A DNA stretch of 64,000 nucleotides from Cnuibacter physcomitrellae (GTDB taxonomy: Bacteria; Actinomycetota; Actinomycetes; Actinomycetales; Microbacteriaceae): the NCBI RefSeq assembly GCF_014640535.1, contig NZ_BMHD01000001.1:310001-374000 (forward strand). The letters run 5' to 3'. Position 1 is the stretch's first letter, and every line of letters starts with the position of its first letter. The position numbers and the translations under genes were made by a program. This document shows, piece after piece, positions 1 through 7,557 of this stretch. Under the pieces are notes generated by a model. That model was not told where the DNA came from and did not search any database. It saw only the letters and a list, made by a program, of their open reading frames with translations.

Positions 1-28
1 GATCGGGGGTCAGGAGACAGGAGCACGC

Positions 29-322
29 ATGGAGCTGGGAGAGCTGGGGGCGCAGGGTCTGCCCGCCGCCGTCGCGGAGGCCTACGGGGCGACCACGGTG
101 CAGGAGCTCGCCGACAGCCTCGGCGTGAGCACTCCGCCCGGGCCCGAGTTCTCCGCAGAGGCCGACGCGGCCTGGCGTGCTCTGAAGGCGGGCGACGTGA
201 CCCCGGCTCGCCGAGTGCTCGTCGAGCGGCTCGGCGTCAGCGAGGAGCGTGCCGACGAGGCGCTCGCCAAGGCGCCCGTGGCCGTCGCCGCGTTCTCCCG
301 ACCGGGCCGTCACGCCGCCTGA
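29..322 (+). CDS. Small hypothetical protein (97 aa)
   Basis: I do not recognise this protein. It is a short, soluble, mostly helical sequence rich in Ala, Glu and Val with no signal peptide or membrane segment. The ATG has a purine-rich stretch (AGGAGACAGGAG) just upstream, which supports the start. The segment around residues 49-85 (ADAAWRALKAGD, then LGVSEERADEAL) reads like two helical hairpins and could be a small binding domain. It lies convergent to the DUF2277 gene. The upstream context is cut off by the window edge, so operon membership is unknown. Confidence 0.55.
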   Translation: MELGELGAQGLPAAVAEAYGATTVQELADSLGVSTPPGPEFSAEADAAWRALKAGDVTPARRVLVERLGVSEERADEALAKAPVAVAAFSRPGRHAA

Positions 323-355
323 CGGGCCGCCCTTCCCGCCGGGCGATCCGCTCGA

Positions 356-652
356 TCAGGCCGTCGCGGTCCGGATGCGGACCTCGCGCTCCATGCGCTT
401 CTCGTGGCGCTCGCGACCCTTCACGGCCTCCCGCTCGCGGTCGCGTGGCGGCGCGTTCGTGACGAGCCCGTCGAGGAGCCTCCGTGTCGCTGCGGCGATC
501 TCGTCGATGGCCTGGTCGAACGCGGCGGCGTTCGCGCGCGAGGGATGCGTCGACCCGCTCACCTTCCGGACGAACTGCAGAGCGGCCTCCCGTACCTCGT
601 CGTCGCTCGTGGGCGGCTCGAAGTTGTGGAGCACTCGGATGTTCCTGCACAT
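356..652 (-). CDS. DUF2277 family protein
   Basis: The N-terminus MCRNIRVLHNFEPPTSDDEV followed by an AALQFVRKVSG segment is the hallmark of the DUF2277 family, small soluble proteins widespread in actinobacteria and proteobacteria. At 98 residues it is of about the usual length. Members start with Met-Cys-Arg-Asn-Ile, which fixes the start codon. The C-terminal third is very basic and charged (DREREAVKGRERHEKR) and probably disordered. The molecular function of the family is not established; the conserved Cys2 and Arg3 are suggestive but unproven. Confidence 0.88.
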   Translation of the reverse strand: MCRNIRVLHNFEPPTSDDEVREAALQFVRKVSGSTHPSRANAAAFDQAIDEIAAATRRLLDGLVTNAPPRDREREAVKGRERHEKRMEREVRIRTATA

Positions 653-735
653 GCGGCAGAGGATACCGCCGCGTGCTTCGGTGTCTCCCAGGCTCTGCGC
701 TCGCCAGGGGCGACGCTCGTCAGGCGCGGCTCTTG

Positions 736-1104
736 TCAGCCCCGGTCGTGGAGCGTCACGTGGTAGCCGTCAGGGTCCGCGAATGTGAAGGTGCGCCCGA
801 AGGGACCGTCGATCGGGGCGGCGACGATGGGGTGGCCGTCCGCGACGAGCGCGTCGTGGATCTCCTGGACGTCGGTGGCGTGGAGCCAGATCGCCGCGCC
901 GATCCCCGGACGGTCGACCGCGTCCAGATCCGTTCCGGGGACGATGTCCCTGAGGGCGAAGGCGATCGGGGCCGTCTGGAACACCACGGCGTGGGGCGGG
1001 CCCGCGGGGGAGCGCACGAGACCCAGGTACTGCTCGTAGAACGCCTGCGAGGCGGCGAGGTCACGGACCTGCAGCGAGATGAAGTCGGGGCCGGTGACGG
1101 GCAT
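736..1104 (-). CDS. VOC-superfamily (glyoxalase/bleomycin-resistance-like) protein
   Basis: A single vicinal-oxygen-chelate unit of 122 residues: the opening FISLQVRDLAASQAFYEQYL and the closing FADPDGYHVTLHD give the paired beta-alpha-beta-beta-beta modules of this fold. Such proteins are metal-dependent isomerases, dioxygenases or drug-binding resistance proteins, and usually work as dimers. A GAGGAG ribosome-binding site precedes the ATG. The gene is divergent from the MarR gene at 1177, and the 72-base gap holds two perfect dyads, so it is the probable regulatory target of that repressor. Substrate unknown. Confidence 0.85.
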   Translation of the reverse strand: MPVTGPDFISLQVRDLAASQAFYEQYLGLVRSPAGPPHAVVFQTAPIAFALRDIVPGTDLDAVDRPGIGAAIWLHATDVQEIHDALVADGHPIVAAPIDGPFGRTFTFADPDGYHVTLHDRG

Positions 1105-1134
1105 GGGGATCTCCTCGTGTCGATGCGCCTGCTG

Positions 1135-1178
1135 TGTCAGATTCCTGACATGAGGACTCTATGTCAGAATACTGACAT
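1135..1178. promoter_or_regulatory. Paired MarR-type operators (two TGTCAG-N4-CTGACA dyads)
   Basis: Two perfect inverted repeats occupy the gap between the VOC gene and the MarR gene. The first is TGTCAGATTCCTGACA (1135-1150); the second is TGTCAGAATACTGACA (1162-1177), extended by A at 1161 and T at 1178. The arms are identical in both copies and the centres are 27 bp apart. The second site overlaps the ATG of the regulator, so binding there would repress its own expression. That MarR proteins bind such 16-20 bp dyads between divergent genes is family knowledge. Confidence 0.8.
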
Positions 1179-1635
1179 GGTGCAAGACGGACCAGGGATC
1201 GAGCTCGAGACGTCGCTGGGATATCTCCTCAAGGAGGTGTCGAGCGTCCTCCGTGCCGAGATGGAGGAGGTCCTCCGTCCGCTCGGGATGACGGTGACGC
1301 ACTATTCGTGCCTCGAGCTGCTGGCGCAACGGCCCGGCCTGTCGAACTCGGAGCTCGCGCGGGGGACGTTCGTGACACGGCAGTCGATGAACGTGCTGCT
1401 CCAGTCGCTGGAGCGCGACGGGATCGTGACGCGGGCATCCGAGCCCGCGGTGGGCAAGGTCCTCCCCACGCGGCTGACGCCGCGGGGCCGCCGGAGTCTC
1501 GAGAAGGCCTCCGCCGCCGTGCGCTCAGTGGAGGACAGGATGCTCAGCGGCCTCAGCGTCGCCGAGCGATCCGAGGCCCTGCGGATCCTGAGGGGCATGG
1601 CCGGCTCCCTGAGGCAGCGCGAACCGGCGTCTTGA
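1177..1635 (+). CDS. MarR-family transcriptional regulator
   Basis: Winged-helix regulator of 152 residues. The core NSELARGTFVTRQSMNVLLQ is the recognition helix region, and the wing follows in the GIVTRASEPAVGKVLPTRLT segment. The flanking helices (ETSLGYLLKEVSSVLRAEME at the N-terminus, EALRILRGMAGSL at the C-terminus) form the dimer interface. I chose the ATG at 1177 because it gives the usual MarR length and sits in the second operator dyad; in-frame starts further upstream would place the operators inside the gene. It probably represses itself and the divergent VOC gene and is relieved by an aromatic or oxidant ligand (family inference). Confidence 0.88.
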   Translation: MVQDGPGIELETSLGYLLKEVSSVLRAEMEEVLRPLGMTVTHYSCLELLAQRPGLSNSELARGTFVTRQSMNVLLQSLERDGIVTRASEPAVGKVLPTRLTPRGRRSLEKASAAVRSVEDRMLSGLSVAERSEALRILRGMAGSLRQREPAS

Positions 1636-1711
1636 CCGCGCAGCGTCGCGTGGGACAGGGCTCCGCGAGGGGATCGGTGCGCTCGAGCGCTGGGCGGGCG
1701 CCGCGGCTGAG

Positions 1712-2308
1712 TCAGCGCGGCGAGGGGGTGGCGGCGGAGCCGGTCTCGCGTGAGGCGGCACGCGCGCGGGCGCGGATGCCGGCGATGACCTCGGTCTTCG
1801 CCTCCGCGTAGTCGTTCATGTCGTCCCATCGCCTCTCGAGGAGCGCCCTCTTCGTCTCCTCGTAGAGCGCGCGATCGGCCGCGTGCGAGCGCAGGCGATC
1901 GCGCAGGAGGAGGTACTCCTCCACCGCGGGATCGTCGTGCTCGTAGACGTGCACGTGGACGTCGCGAGCCGCTGTGCGCACGAGTCGGTGACGGGGCTCG
2001 CGGACTCGGAGCAGGTACCCCGCCTCGAGCAGCGGAGCGAGGTAGTCCTCCTCCGCGGTGATGTCGTCGACCGACACGACGATGTCGACGATGGGCTTCG
2101 CGGCCAGTCCGGGAACGGCCGTGGATCCGATGTGCTCCACGCCGAGCGCCGCCTGGCCCAGTGCTCCGCGGATGCGCTCCCGGTGCTGGCGGAAGATCAC
2201 CGGCCAGCGCTCGTCGTACTCGTGGAGCTGGAGCTCGAGGCGCTCCGGACCGCCGATGATGTCGACGTCCGTGACGTCGGGGCGGCGCGGGGTGCGGTTC
2301 GGGCTCAC
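1712..2308 (-). CDS. GrpB family (UPF0157) nucleotidyltransferase-fold protein
   Basis: The segment from LQLHEYDERWPVIFRQHRER through VEHIGSTAVPGLAAKPIVDI is the GrpB signature; the GSTAVPG...KPIVDI motif resembles the active-site strand of nucleotidyltransferases, and the same domain is found fused to dephospho-CoA kinase in some bacteria. It has 198 residues, normal for the family, and no signal or membrane segment. A GTG start is preceded by TGGAGAC. The biochemical role of stand-alone GrpB proteins is not settled. It is convergent with the upstream MarR gene. Confidence 0.88.
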   Translation of the reverse strand: MSPNRTPRRPDVTDVDIIGGPERLELQLHEYDERWPVIFRQHRERIRGALGQAALGVEHIGSTAVPGLAAKPIVDIVVSVDDITAEEDYLAPLLEAGYLLRVREPRHRLVRTAARDVHVHVYEHDDPAVEEYLLLRDRLRSHAADRALYEETKRALLERRWDDMNDYAEAKTEVIAGIRARARAASRETGSAATPSPR

Positions 2309-2623
2309 GTCTCCATTCTCGCGTGCGGCGTCGTGCTGATGCCGGAGACGGATGGCTGCGGGGCGTCGCGTCTCGTGCTTCCTCTCCGGGTCATGGCTGG
2401 GTCGGGAGGGTGGTCGCCGTCGGGTCGGGTTCGTGACGCAGGATGCGGGGAACGGATGGCTCTGTATGGTGGGTCGACCTGTGTGCAGTGTGTACGCGCG
2501 GCGGCCGTGCGGACGTACATGGTCTTCGCACCTGAATCGGCTTCCGGGGCTGGTGCATGGATTCGGGCGCGGCGGAGTGCCTGCGCCACGGGTCGGCAGG
2601 GCGGCGCCCGAAGGGCGGGCGGG
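2309..2623. other. Intergenic region (315 bp) between grpB-like gene and HNH gene
   Basis: No supported gene. Open frames here have no start with a ribosome-binding site and no recognisable protein. Just past the stop of the leftward HNH gene there is a small hairpin (arms CGCCC and GGGCG at 2605-2617, loop GAA); it is too short to be called a convincing terminator. The remaining sequence should contain the promoter of the leftward GrpB gene, but no clear -35/-10 pair was picked out. Confidence 0.4.
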
Positions 2624-4021
2624 TCAGTAGGGTGGCGGGCCGGTCGGTGGTGGGGTGTCGCGGATGCGCGCGAGGGTCTCCTGGGCGCGCCGGGTGCCGT
2701 CGAGGAGGGCTCGGGCGGCGGGATGTGTGGTGCTGGTGCGGCCGAGGGGGCTGGTCCAGGTGAGGGTGCGGTCGTCCTCCTGGGTGACGTCCCATCCGGT
2801 GGCCTGTTTCAGCCGGTGGTGGCCGCGGCAGAGGTGGCTGAGGTTGGTGGTCGCGGTCTCACCGTCGTACTGCCAGTCGAGCGTGTGGTCGGCGTCGCAC
2901 GCGGAGGCGGGACGACCGCAGCCGGGGAAGCGGCAGATCTCATCCTCGAGGCGGAGGCGCCGGCGCATCGCGGCGGGCACCCGGTAGGAGTCGCGGCCGA
3001 CGGAGACGATCTCGCCCGTGTCGGGTCTCGTGAGGATCCGCGTGAAGGTGGGGGCGAGACCGGCCAGTCGGCGAGCGGTGTCGGGGCAGATCGGGCCGTA
3101 TCCGCTGAGGGTGCCGGGCTCCTGTTCGACGCCGCCGCCGGCGCCGGCGCTGCGGGCCCCGTCGGGCGCGGCCGCGGCGGGGTCCGAGTCTGCGAGCGTG
3201 AGGGCGGGCACCGTGACCAGGAGGGCGACGGGGACCGTGCCCAGCGTGGCGGCGGGACCGCCGAGCAGCATGTCGACCGCGACGTCGACCCTGAGCTGCC
3301 CGATCGTACGGGGCTCGTCGACCGTGTTCAGCGCGCGGGCGTGCGCGTCGAGTCGCTGCTCGATGGCGTAGACGTTCTCGGCAGAGGTGGTCAGGTGCAG
3401 CGATGCCATCCCGTCCCAGCCCGGCTCGAGCCAGACGGAGCGTTCCCCGAACGCCTGTCGGGTCCGGGTGGTGATCGACTCGGGGTGAAGACGCTCGCGG
3501 AGGCGGGTGGCCGTCGTGTGGAACCGAGCAGGGGTGAGCGTCTCCGCGAGGGGGAGCACGGCGGCCTCGAACGCGGTGCGGGCGGCCCCCTCGGGAAGGG
3601 AGCAGGCCTGGGCGACGATCTTCCTGGCGTGCTGGCGCGAGACGGCGCCGGCGCTCAGAGCCTCCAGGGTGGTGGGGAGCTCGCGGACGAGGGTCTCGGC
3701 GTCGTCGACGTCGGCGTGCACGCTCCTCTCCGACACACGCAGCGCCGTCGCGATCTCCGCTGCCATCGAGCGGCGCTCCATCGCCCGACCCTCCACCGGT
3801 CGGTCGGGGTGGAGGAGGACCGCACCCCGATCGGTGAGAGTCGCGTACTCGGCCAGCACCCGCATCCGCTCCGCTTCGAGGGCGGCGGCCTCGCGGTGCA
3901 GCTCCTCCAGCCGCCTGAGGAGTCGCTCCTGCCCGCGCCGGACCTGGACCACGCCCGGATGGAAGGCGCGCGGAGCCTCGAACCGGGGCCCTCGGCCGAG
4001 CTCACTGCTCATCGCTTCCAT
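2624..4021 (-). CDS. DUF222 domain-containing HNH endonuclease
   Basis: 465 residues with a long helical DUF222 region (about residues 30-290) and a C-terminal HNH nuclease module. The nuclease shows the zinc and metal-binding pattern CRFPGCGRPASACDADHTLD followed by NLSHLCRGHHRLKQ, with the conserved D-H pair and the H-H near residues 380-410. DUF222/HNH proteins are a large paralogous family in actinobacteria, especially Microbacteriaceae and mycobacteria, often linked to mobile or intein-like elements. No repeats or integration scars flank this copy. Nuclease activity is inferred from the intact motif; the biological role is unknown. Confidence 0.92.
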   Translation of the reverse strand: MEAMSSELGRGPRFEAPRAFHPGVVQVRRGQERLLRRLEELHREAAALEAERMRVLAEYATLTDRGAVLLHPDRPVEGRAMERRSMAAEIATALRVSERSVHADVDDAETLVRELPTTLEALSAGAVSRQHARKIVAQACSLPEGAARTAFEAAVLPLAETLTPARFHTTATRLRERLHPESITTRTRQAFGERSVWLEPGWDGMASLHLTTSAENVYAIEQRLDAHARALNTVDEPRTIGQLRVDVAVDMLLGGPAATLGTVPVALLVTVPALTLADSDPAAAAPDGARSAGAGGGVEQEPGTLSGYGPICPDTARRLAGLAPTFTRILTRPDTGEIVSVGRDSYRVPAAMRRRLRLEDEICRFPGCGRPASACDADHTLDWQYDGETATTNLSHLCRGHHRLKQATGWDVTQEDDRTLTWTSPLGRTSTTHPAARALLDGTRRAQETLARIRDTPPPTGPPPY

Positions 4022-4108
4022 GAGAGAAACTCAACCACCCACCACCGACACCAGCCGCACCCGACGGCGACACGTCGAGGAGGGCGGGCGACGCGGCCCG
4101 CGCCGACG

Positions 4109-5011
4109 TCAGTGGGCGGCGGTGGTCGTGGCCGAGCGACCGCGCACGAGTCGCGAGATCCCGAGCACGATCCCGACGATGACGAGCCCGAGCAGCATCC
4201 CGAACACCGCCGAGTAGGCGGTGTCCGCGAGCCAGACGACGACGGGACCGGTGGCCTCGATCGCGTGGGTCACGACATGGAGCAGGTCGTAGGGTCCGGT
4301 CCACAGGGTCTCGGCGAGGTTCGCCACGACGAGGTGACCACCCACCCAGAGCATCGCCACGGTTCCCACCACGCTGATCACGCGGAACACGGCGGGCATC
4401 GAGGCGACGATGCGGACGCCGGTACGGCGCACCTTCCGCGCGGGGTTCTTCATCATCTGCAGGCCGATGTCGTCGATCTTCACGAGGAGGGCCACGGCGC
4501 CGTACACGAGGGCGGTCATGCCGAGCGCGATCACGGCGAGCGCCCCCAGCGTCCCCCAGAACCCGAGTCCGGTGTCGAGGCTGTCGAGCGCGATCAGCAT
4601 GATCTCGGTGCTGAGGATGAGGTCGGTGCGGATCGCTCCGAAGACCAGCTTGCGCTCGTCGCGCGCACCCTCCTCCGATTCCCCGGGTCCGTGGTGCAGC
4701 CCGAACCACTCGAGCACCTTCTCCGCGCCCTCGAAGCAGAGGTACGTCCCGCCGATGATCAGGAGGAAGGGCAGCACCCACGGCGCGAACGCGGTCAGCA
4801 GCAGCGCCACCGGGATGATGATGATGAACTTGTTGAACAGGCTCCCGAGCGCGATGTTGCGCACCACGGGCAGCTCGCGCGCCGGGGAGAGACCCTGGAC
4901 GTACTGGGGGGTCACCGCGGCATCGTCGATCACGACACCCGCCGTCTTCGCGCTCGCCTTGAGGGCTGCGGTCAGGATGTCATCCACCACCGCGAGCAGG
5001 CCGACCGACAT
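4109..5011 (-). CDS. DUF808 family integral membrane protein (YedI-like)
   Basis: The start MSVGLLAVVDDILTAALKAS and the segment GVVIDDAAVTPQYVQGL are diagnostic of DUF808. Five or more hydrophobic helices follow, for example IIIIPVALLLTAFAPWVLPF and IALGMTALVYGAVALLV, so it sits in the cytoplasmic membrane. The ATG at 5011 is preferred over an upstream start because it has a GAGGAG ribosome-binding site and matches the family start; this gives 300 residues, the usual length. Function of the family is unknown. It is divergent from the DNA polymerase IV gene with a 158-base gap. Confidence 0.9.
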   Translation of the reverse strand: MSVGLLAVVDDILTAALKASAKTAGVVIDDAAVTPQYVQGLSPARELPVVRNIALGSLFNKFIIIIPVALLLTAFAPWVLPFLLIIGGTYLCFEGAEKVLEWFGLHHGPGESEEGARDERKLVFGAIRTDLILSTEIMLIALDSLDTGLGFWGTLGALAVIALGMTALVYGAVALLVKIDDIGLQMMKNPARKVRRTGVRIVASMPAVFRVISVVGTVAMLWVGGHLVVANLAETLWTGPYDLLHVVTHAIEATGPVVVWLADTAYSAVFGMLLGLVIVGIVLGISRLVRGRSATTTAAH

Positions 5012-5169
5012 GATGGACTCCTCGAGCGCTGGGGACAGGGGGGGGGGATTCGTCACCTCGGGCGACGGTTCCACAGTACCGGGGTCGGCGCCCGCGCCGA
5101 CGCGCTGCCGGGGGGCCCGTGTCGGTGGTCGCTGCGACGATCCGTGTCATCGACACCGGGAGGCGACGC

Positions 5170-6363
5170 ATGAGGGGTGAGGCGACCGTCCTCCATGCCG
5201 ATCTTGACGCGTTCTACGCCTCGGTGGAGCAGCGCGACGCACCCGAGCTGCGCGGGCGACCCGTCATCGTCGGGGGAGGGGTGGTGCTCGCCGCGAGCTA
5301 TGAGGCCAAGGCCCGCGGGGTCCGCACGGCCATGGGCGGCAGGCAGGCCCGCGACCTCTGTCCCGACGCCGTCGTGGTGCCCCCGCGGATGGAGGCGTAC
5401 TCGGCGGCGAGCCGAGCGGTCTTCGCGATCTTCCGCGACACGACACCTCACGTCGAGGGGCTCTCCATCGACGAGGCGTTCCTCGAGGTCGGCGGGCTCC
5501 GCCGGCTCTCCGGCACTCCCGAGGAGATCGCGGTGCGACTGCGGCAGCGGGTCCGCGCCGAGGTGGGCCTCGCGATCTCGGTCGGCGTGGCACGGACGAA
5601 GTTCCTCGCCAAGGTGGCGAGCGCGGTGAGCAAGCCCGACGGGCTCCTGATCGTCGAGCCGGATCGCGAGCAGTCCTTCCTCCTCCCGCTCCCTGTCGAG
5701 CGCCTCTGGGGCGTGGGCGCGGTGACCGCCGAGAAGCTGCATCGGCTCGGCATCCGCACCGTGGGCGAGCTCGCCGAGCTGGAGGCCGCCACCGCGGAGC
5801 GTCTGCTCGGGCGCGCCGCCGGAGCCCATCTGCACGCCCTGGCGCGGCTGCGCGACCCGAGACCGGTCGACTCGACCCGCCGCCGGAGGTCGATCGGCTC
5901 GCAGCGCGCCCTCGGCAGCCGTCCCCGCACGGCCGACGAGCTCGACCTCATCCTGACCCAGATCGTCGATCGGCTGGCGCGTCGCCTCCGCGAGGGCGGG
6001 AGGGTGTGCCGCACCGTCGTCCTGCGTCTGCGCTTCGGCGACTTCGTGAAGGCGACGAGGTCCCACACGGTCCGACCGACCGACCGCACCTCCGTGGTGC
6101 TCGACGTCGCACGCACGCTCCTCGCCGCCGCAGGTCCGGAGATCGCGGAACGGGGCATCACCCTCATCGGGCTCTCCCTCGCCCAGCTCTCCCCGGCCGA
6201 CGGCCTCCACCCCGAGCTGCCGATCGAGTGGGGCGACGACGCCGGGCTCGACACGGTCCTCGACTCCGTCCGTCAGCGCTTCGGTGCCGAGTCGCTCTCC
6301 CGCGCCGCACAGCTCGGCCGTGACCCCGGGTGGTCCACACCCGTGCTCCCCGAGCACGAGTAG
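5170..6363 (+). CDS. dinB: DNA polymerase IV (Y-family translesion polymerase)
   Basis: Error-prone polymerase that copies across damaged template. The N-terminal palm begins HADLDAFYASVEQ (metal ligand Asp11), followed by SYEAKARGVRTAMGG in the fingers and LSIDEAFLEV with catalytic Asp101-Glu102. The thumb helix-hairpin-helix region lies at WGVGAVTAEKLHRLGIRTVG, and the little-finger domain follows from about residue 235. The ATG at 5170 has GGGAGGCGACGC upstream; an earlier GTG lacks support. The C-terminal beta-clamp motif is not obvious. No SOS (LexA) box of the Gram-positive type was recognised in the upstream gap. Confidence 0.93.
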   Translation: MRGEATVLHADLDAFYASVEQRDAPELRGRPVIVGGGVVLAASYEAKARGVRTAMGGRQARDLCPDAVVVPPRMEAYSAASRAVFAIFRDTTPHVEGLSIDEAFLEVGGLRRLSGTPEEIAVRLRQRVRAEVGLAISVGVARTKFLAKVASAVSKPDGLLIVEPDREQSFLLPLPVERLWGVGAVTAEKLHRLGIRTVGELAELEAATAERLLGRAAGAHLHALARLRDPRPVDSTRRRRSIGSQRALGSRPRTADELDLILTQIVDRLARRLREGGRVCRTVVLRLRFGDFVKATRSHTVRPTDRTSVVLDVARTLLAAAGPEIAERGITLIGLSLAQLSPADGLHPELPIEWGDDAGLDTVLDSVRQRFGAESLSRAAQLGRDPGWSTPVLPEHE

Positions 6364-6393
6364 GGAGGGGGCGTGCCGAGGGAGGATGGGGGA

Positions 6394-6837
6394 GTGAGCG
6401 AGAACGGACCCCTCTTCAGCATCGATCGGATGGACGTCGGCCCGGATGACCTGCCGGCGCAGCTGCCTGTCCGCGCGCGTCTCGTCCGGGTCATCGCGGG
6501 CCCGGATCGCCCGGACTACTGCCTCGCCGTGGCGGACCGGCCGCTCCGGCACCGGACCTCCCTCGAGCAGCTCCGCGCGGCAGGGGTCGATCCCGCGTCC
6601 GCGGATCCGCAGATGATCAAGGTGGACGAGGACGGAGCGGTCGACCTCCTCGTGTTCGGCCTGGTGCTCGCCGCCCGCGTGCAGGGCGAGCAGCTCCACG
6701 CCGGGATGCGGGGCCTCGCCGCCGGGCTCGCCTACGTCGTCGACAACACCCTCCTGCGCGACCCCGTCCTCGACCTCCGCAAGGCCCTCTACGTCGCTGT
6801 CGTCGACGTCACGGACCGCTCCGACGAGACCCCCTGA
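6394..6837 (+). CDS. Hypothetical protein downstream of dinB (147 aa)
   Basis: I do not recognise a family. The GTG at 6394 follows GGAGGATGGGGGA; a GTG at 6373 is the alternative and would add seven residues. The protein is soluble, has no signal peptide, and shows an alternating pattern of acidic and hydrophobic segments (ARLVRVIAGPDRPDYCLAVA; then VDLLVFGLVLAARVQGEQ). It starts 30 bases after dinB and is probably co-transcribed with it, but there is no sequence reason to assign it to DNA repair. Confidence 0.6.
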   Translation: MSENGPLFSIDRMDVGPDDLPAQLPVRARLVRVIAGPDRPDYCLAVADRPLRHRTSLEQLRAAGVDPASADPQMIKVDEDGAVDLLVFGLVLAARVQGEQLHAGMRGLAAGLAYVVDNTLLRDPVLDLRKALYVAVVDVTDRSDETP

Positions 6838-6912
6838 CGCCAGCCCCCGGCGCCGCGGGCCCCCACGCGGTCATCGGGAAACGGTCCACCGGGGTCGGTC
6901 GACGCCGTGGGG

Positions 6913-7110
6913 TCAGTAGTCCTCGCGGCGTTCGTCCTCGATGCCCAGCCGGGTCTCCGCCTCGGCCCATGCCTTCAGTGCGAGTGTCAGCTGGTCCCTG
7001 ACCCACTGCGGGGGAAGCGTCCCCTCCGCCTCGAGCTCGAGAAGCCGCTGCATCCGCTCGTCCGCCGAGCCGCTCAGGTCCTCCAAGGTGCCCTCCTCGA
7101 TCCCGTCCAT
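6913..7110 (-). CDS. Small acidic protein (65 aa), second gene of a two-gene unit
   Basis: A short helical, acidic protein beginning MDGIEEGTLEDLSGSADERM and ending in charged residues. Its ATG lies 7 bases after the stop of the 88-residue gene upstream on the same strand, so the two are surely co-translated. A central segment (LPPQWVRDQLTLALKAW) has an amphipathic helix. No family recognised. The arrangement of two tiny adjacent genes recalls a toxin-antitoxin module, which is speculation from layout and from a faint HicA-like look of the first gene. Confidence 0.6.
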   Translation of the reverse strand: MDGIEEGTLEDLSGSADERMQRLLELEAEGTLPPQWVRDQLTLALKAWAEAETRLGIEDERREDY

Positions 7111-7117
7111 CAGCCGC

Positions 7118-7384
7118 TCAGAGCAGCCCCTGGTCCTTGAACATCCGCCGGAGCTCGAGGATCGGTGCCTCCGCGACGACACCGCTGCGCGGACGTTCCA
7201 GGTCGACGCGGTCGTCTCCCATCCGGATGGTCGCCTTGGCGCCTCCGCCGCTCTCCTCGACGTCCGCGATCTCTCCGAGCATCGCCAGCAGTTCGTTCCA
7301 CGAAACCCCGTGCGTCGTCGGATGGAAGCGGATCTGGTCCAGCGTCCGTCGTGCGGCCGCGCTGAGGTCTTCGGGAAGTCGCAT
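7118..7384 (-). CDS. Small protein (88 aa), faintly HicA-like
   Basis: Starts at an ATG with GAGGAGAGTGAGAGC upstream. The order of elements - helix, HGVSWNELLAMLGEI, strand-turn-strand around GGGAKATIRMGDDRVDL, then helix LELRRMFKDQGLL - resembles the alpha-beta-beta-beta-alpha fold of HicA-type mRNA interferases. The catalytic His that HicA needs in the second strand is not present in the expected place (the only His residues lie at positions 21 and 24, before the strands), so activity is doubtful. It is the first gene of a pair with the 65-residue protein. Hypothetical protein is the safe label. Confidence 0.65.
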   Translation of the reverse strand: MRLPEDLSAAARRTLDQIRFHPTTHGVSWNELLAMLGEIADVEESGGGAKATIRMGDDRVDLERPRSGVVAEAPILELRRMFKDQGLL

Positions 7385-7492
7385 GCTCTCACTCTCCTCT
7401 GGGGATACAGAGGCTACCGACGGTGCGGGCCACGAGGTTAGGACGTCTGTCGAAGCTCCTGCAGCGGGTCGAGGGCGCGCGACGGAGCAAGA

Positions 7493-7529
7493 TCGACGGG
7501 GATAGTTCGACCAAGTAGCATTTCGAACT
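7493..7529 (+). promoter_or_regulatory. Promoter and dyad upstream of the first MmyB-type regulator
   Basis: An inverted repeat with arms AGTTCGA (7504-7510) and TCGAACT (7523-7529) and a 12-base spacer lies just before the XRE/MmyB gene at 7558. A -10-like TAGCAT (7516-7521) sits inside the dyad, with TCGACG (7493-7498) 17 bases upstream as a possible -35, so a protein bound here would block transcription. The octamer GTAGCATT recurs upstream of the neighbouring regulator gene (8423-8430). Autoregulation is inferred. Confidence 0.5.
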
Positions 7530-7557
7530 TGAAGGAGATCTCACCTGAGGAGGTGCA

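Noticed and set aside
2309-2623. A small RNA or tRNA gene in this gap
   Set aside because: No cloverleaf, no consistent stem set, and no T-run terminator was seen.
1883-5173. A very long open frame (about 1096 codons) on the + strand over the GrpB, HNH and DUF808 genes
   Set aside because: It runs antisense to three recognisable genes, its translation is low-complexity (Arg/Gly/Asp/His-rich) and has no family. Long antisense frames are common in GC-rich DNA.
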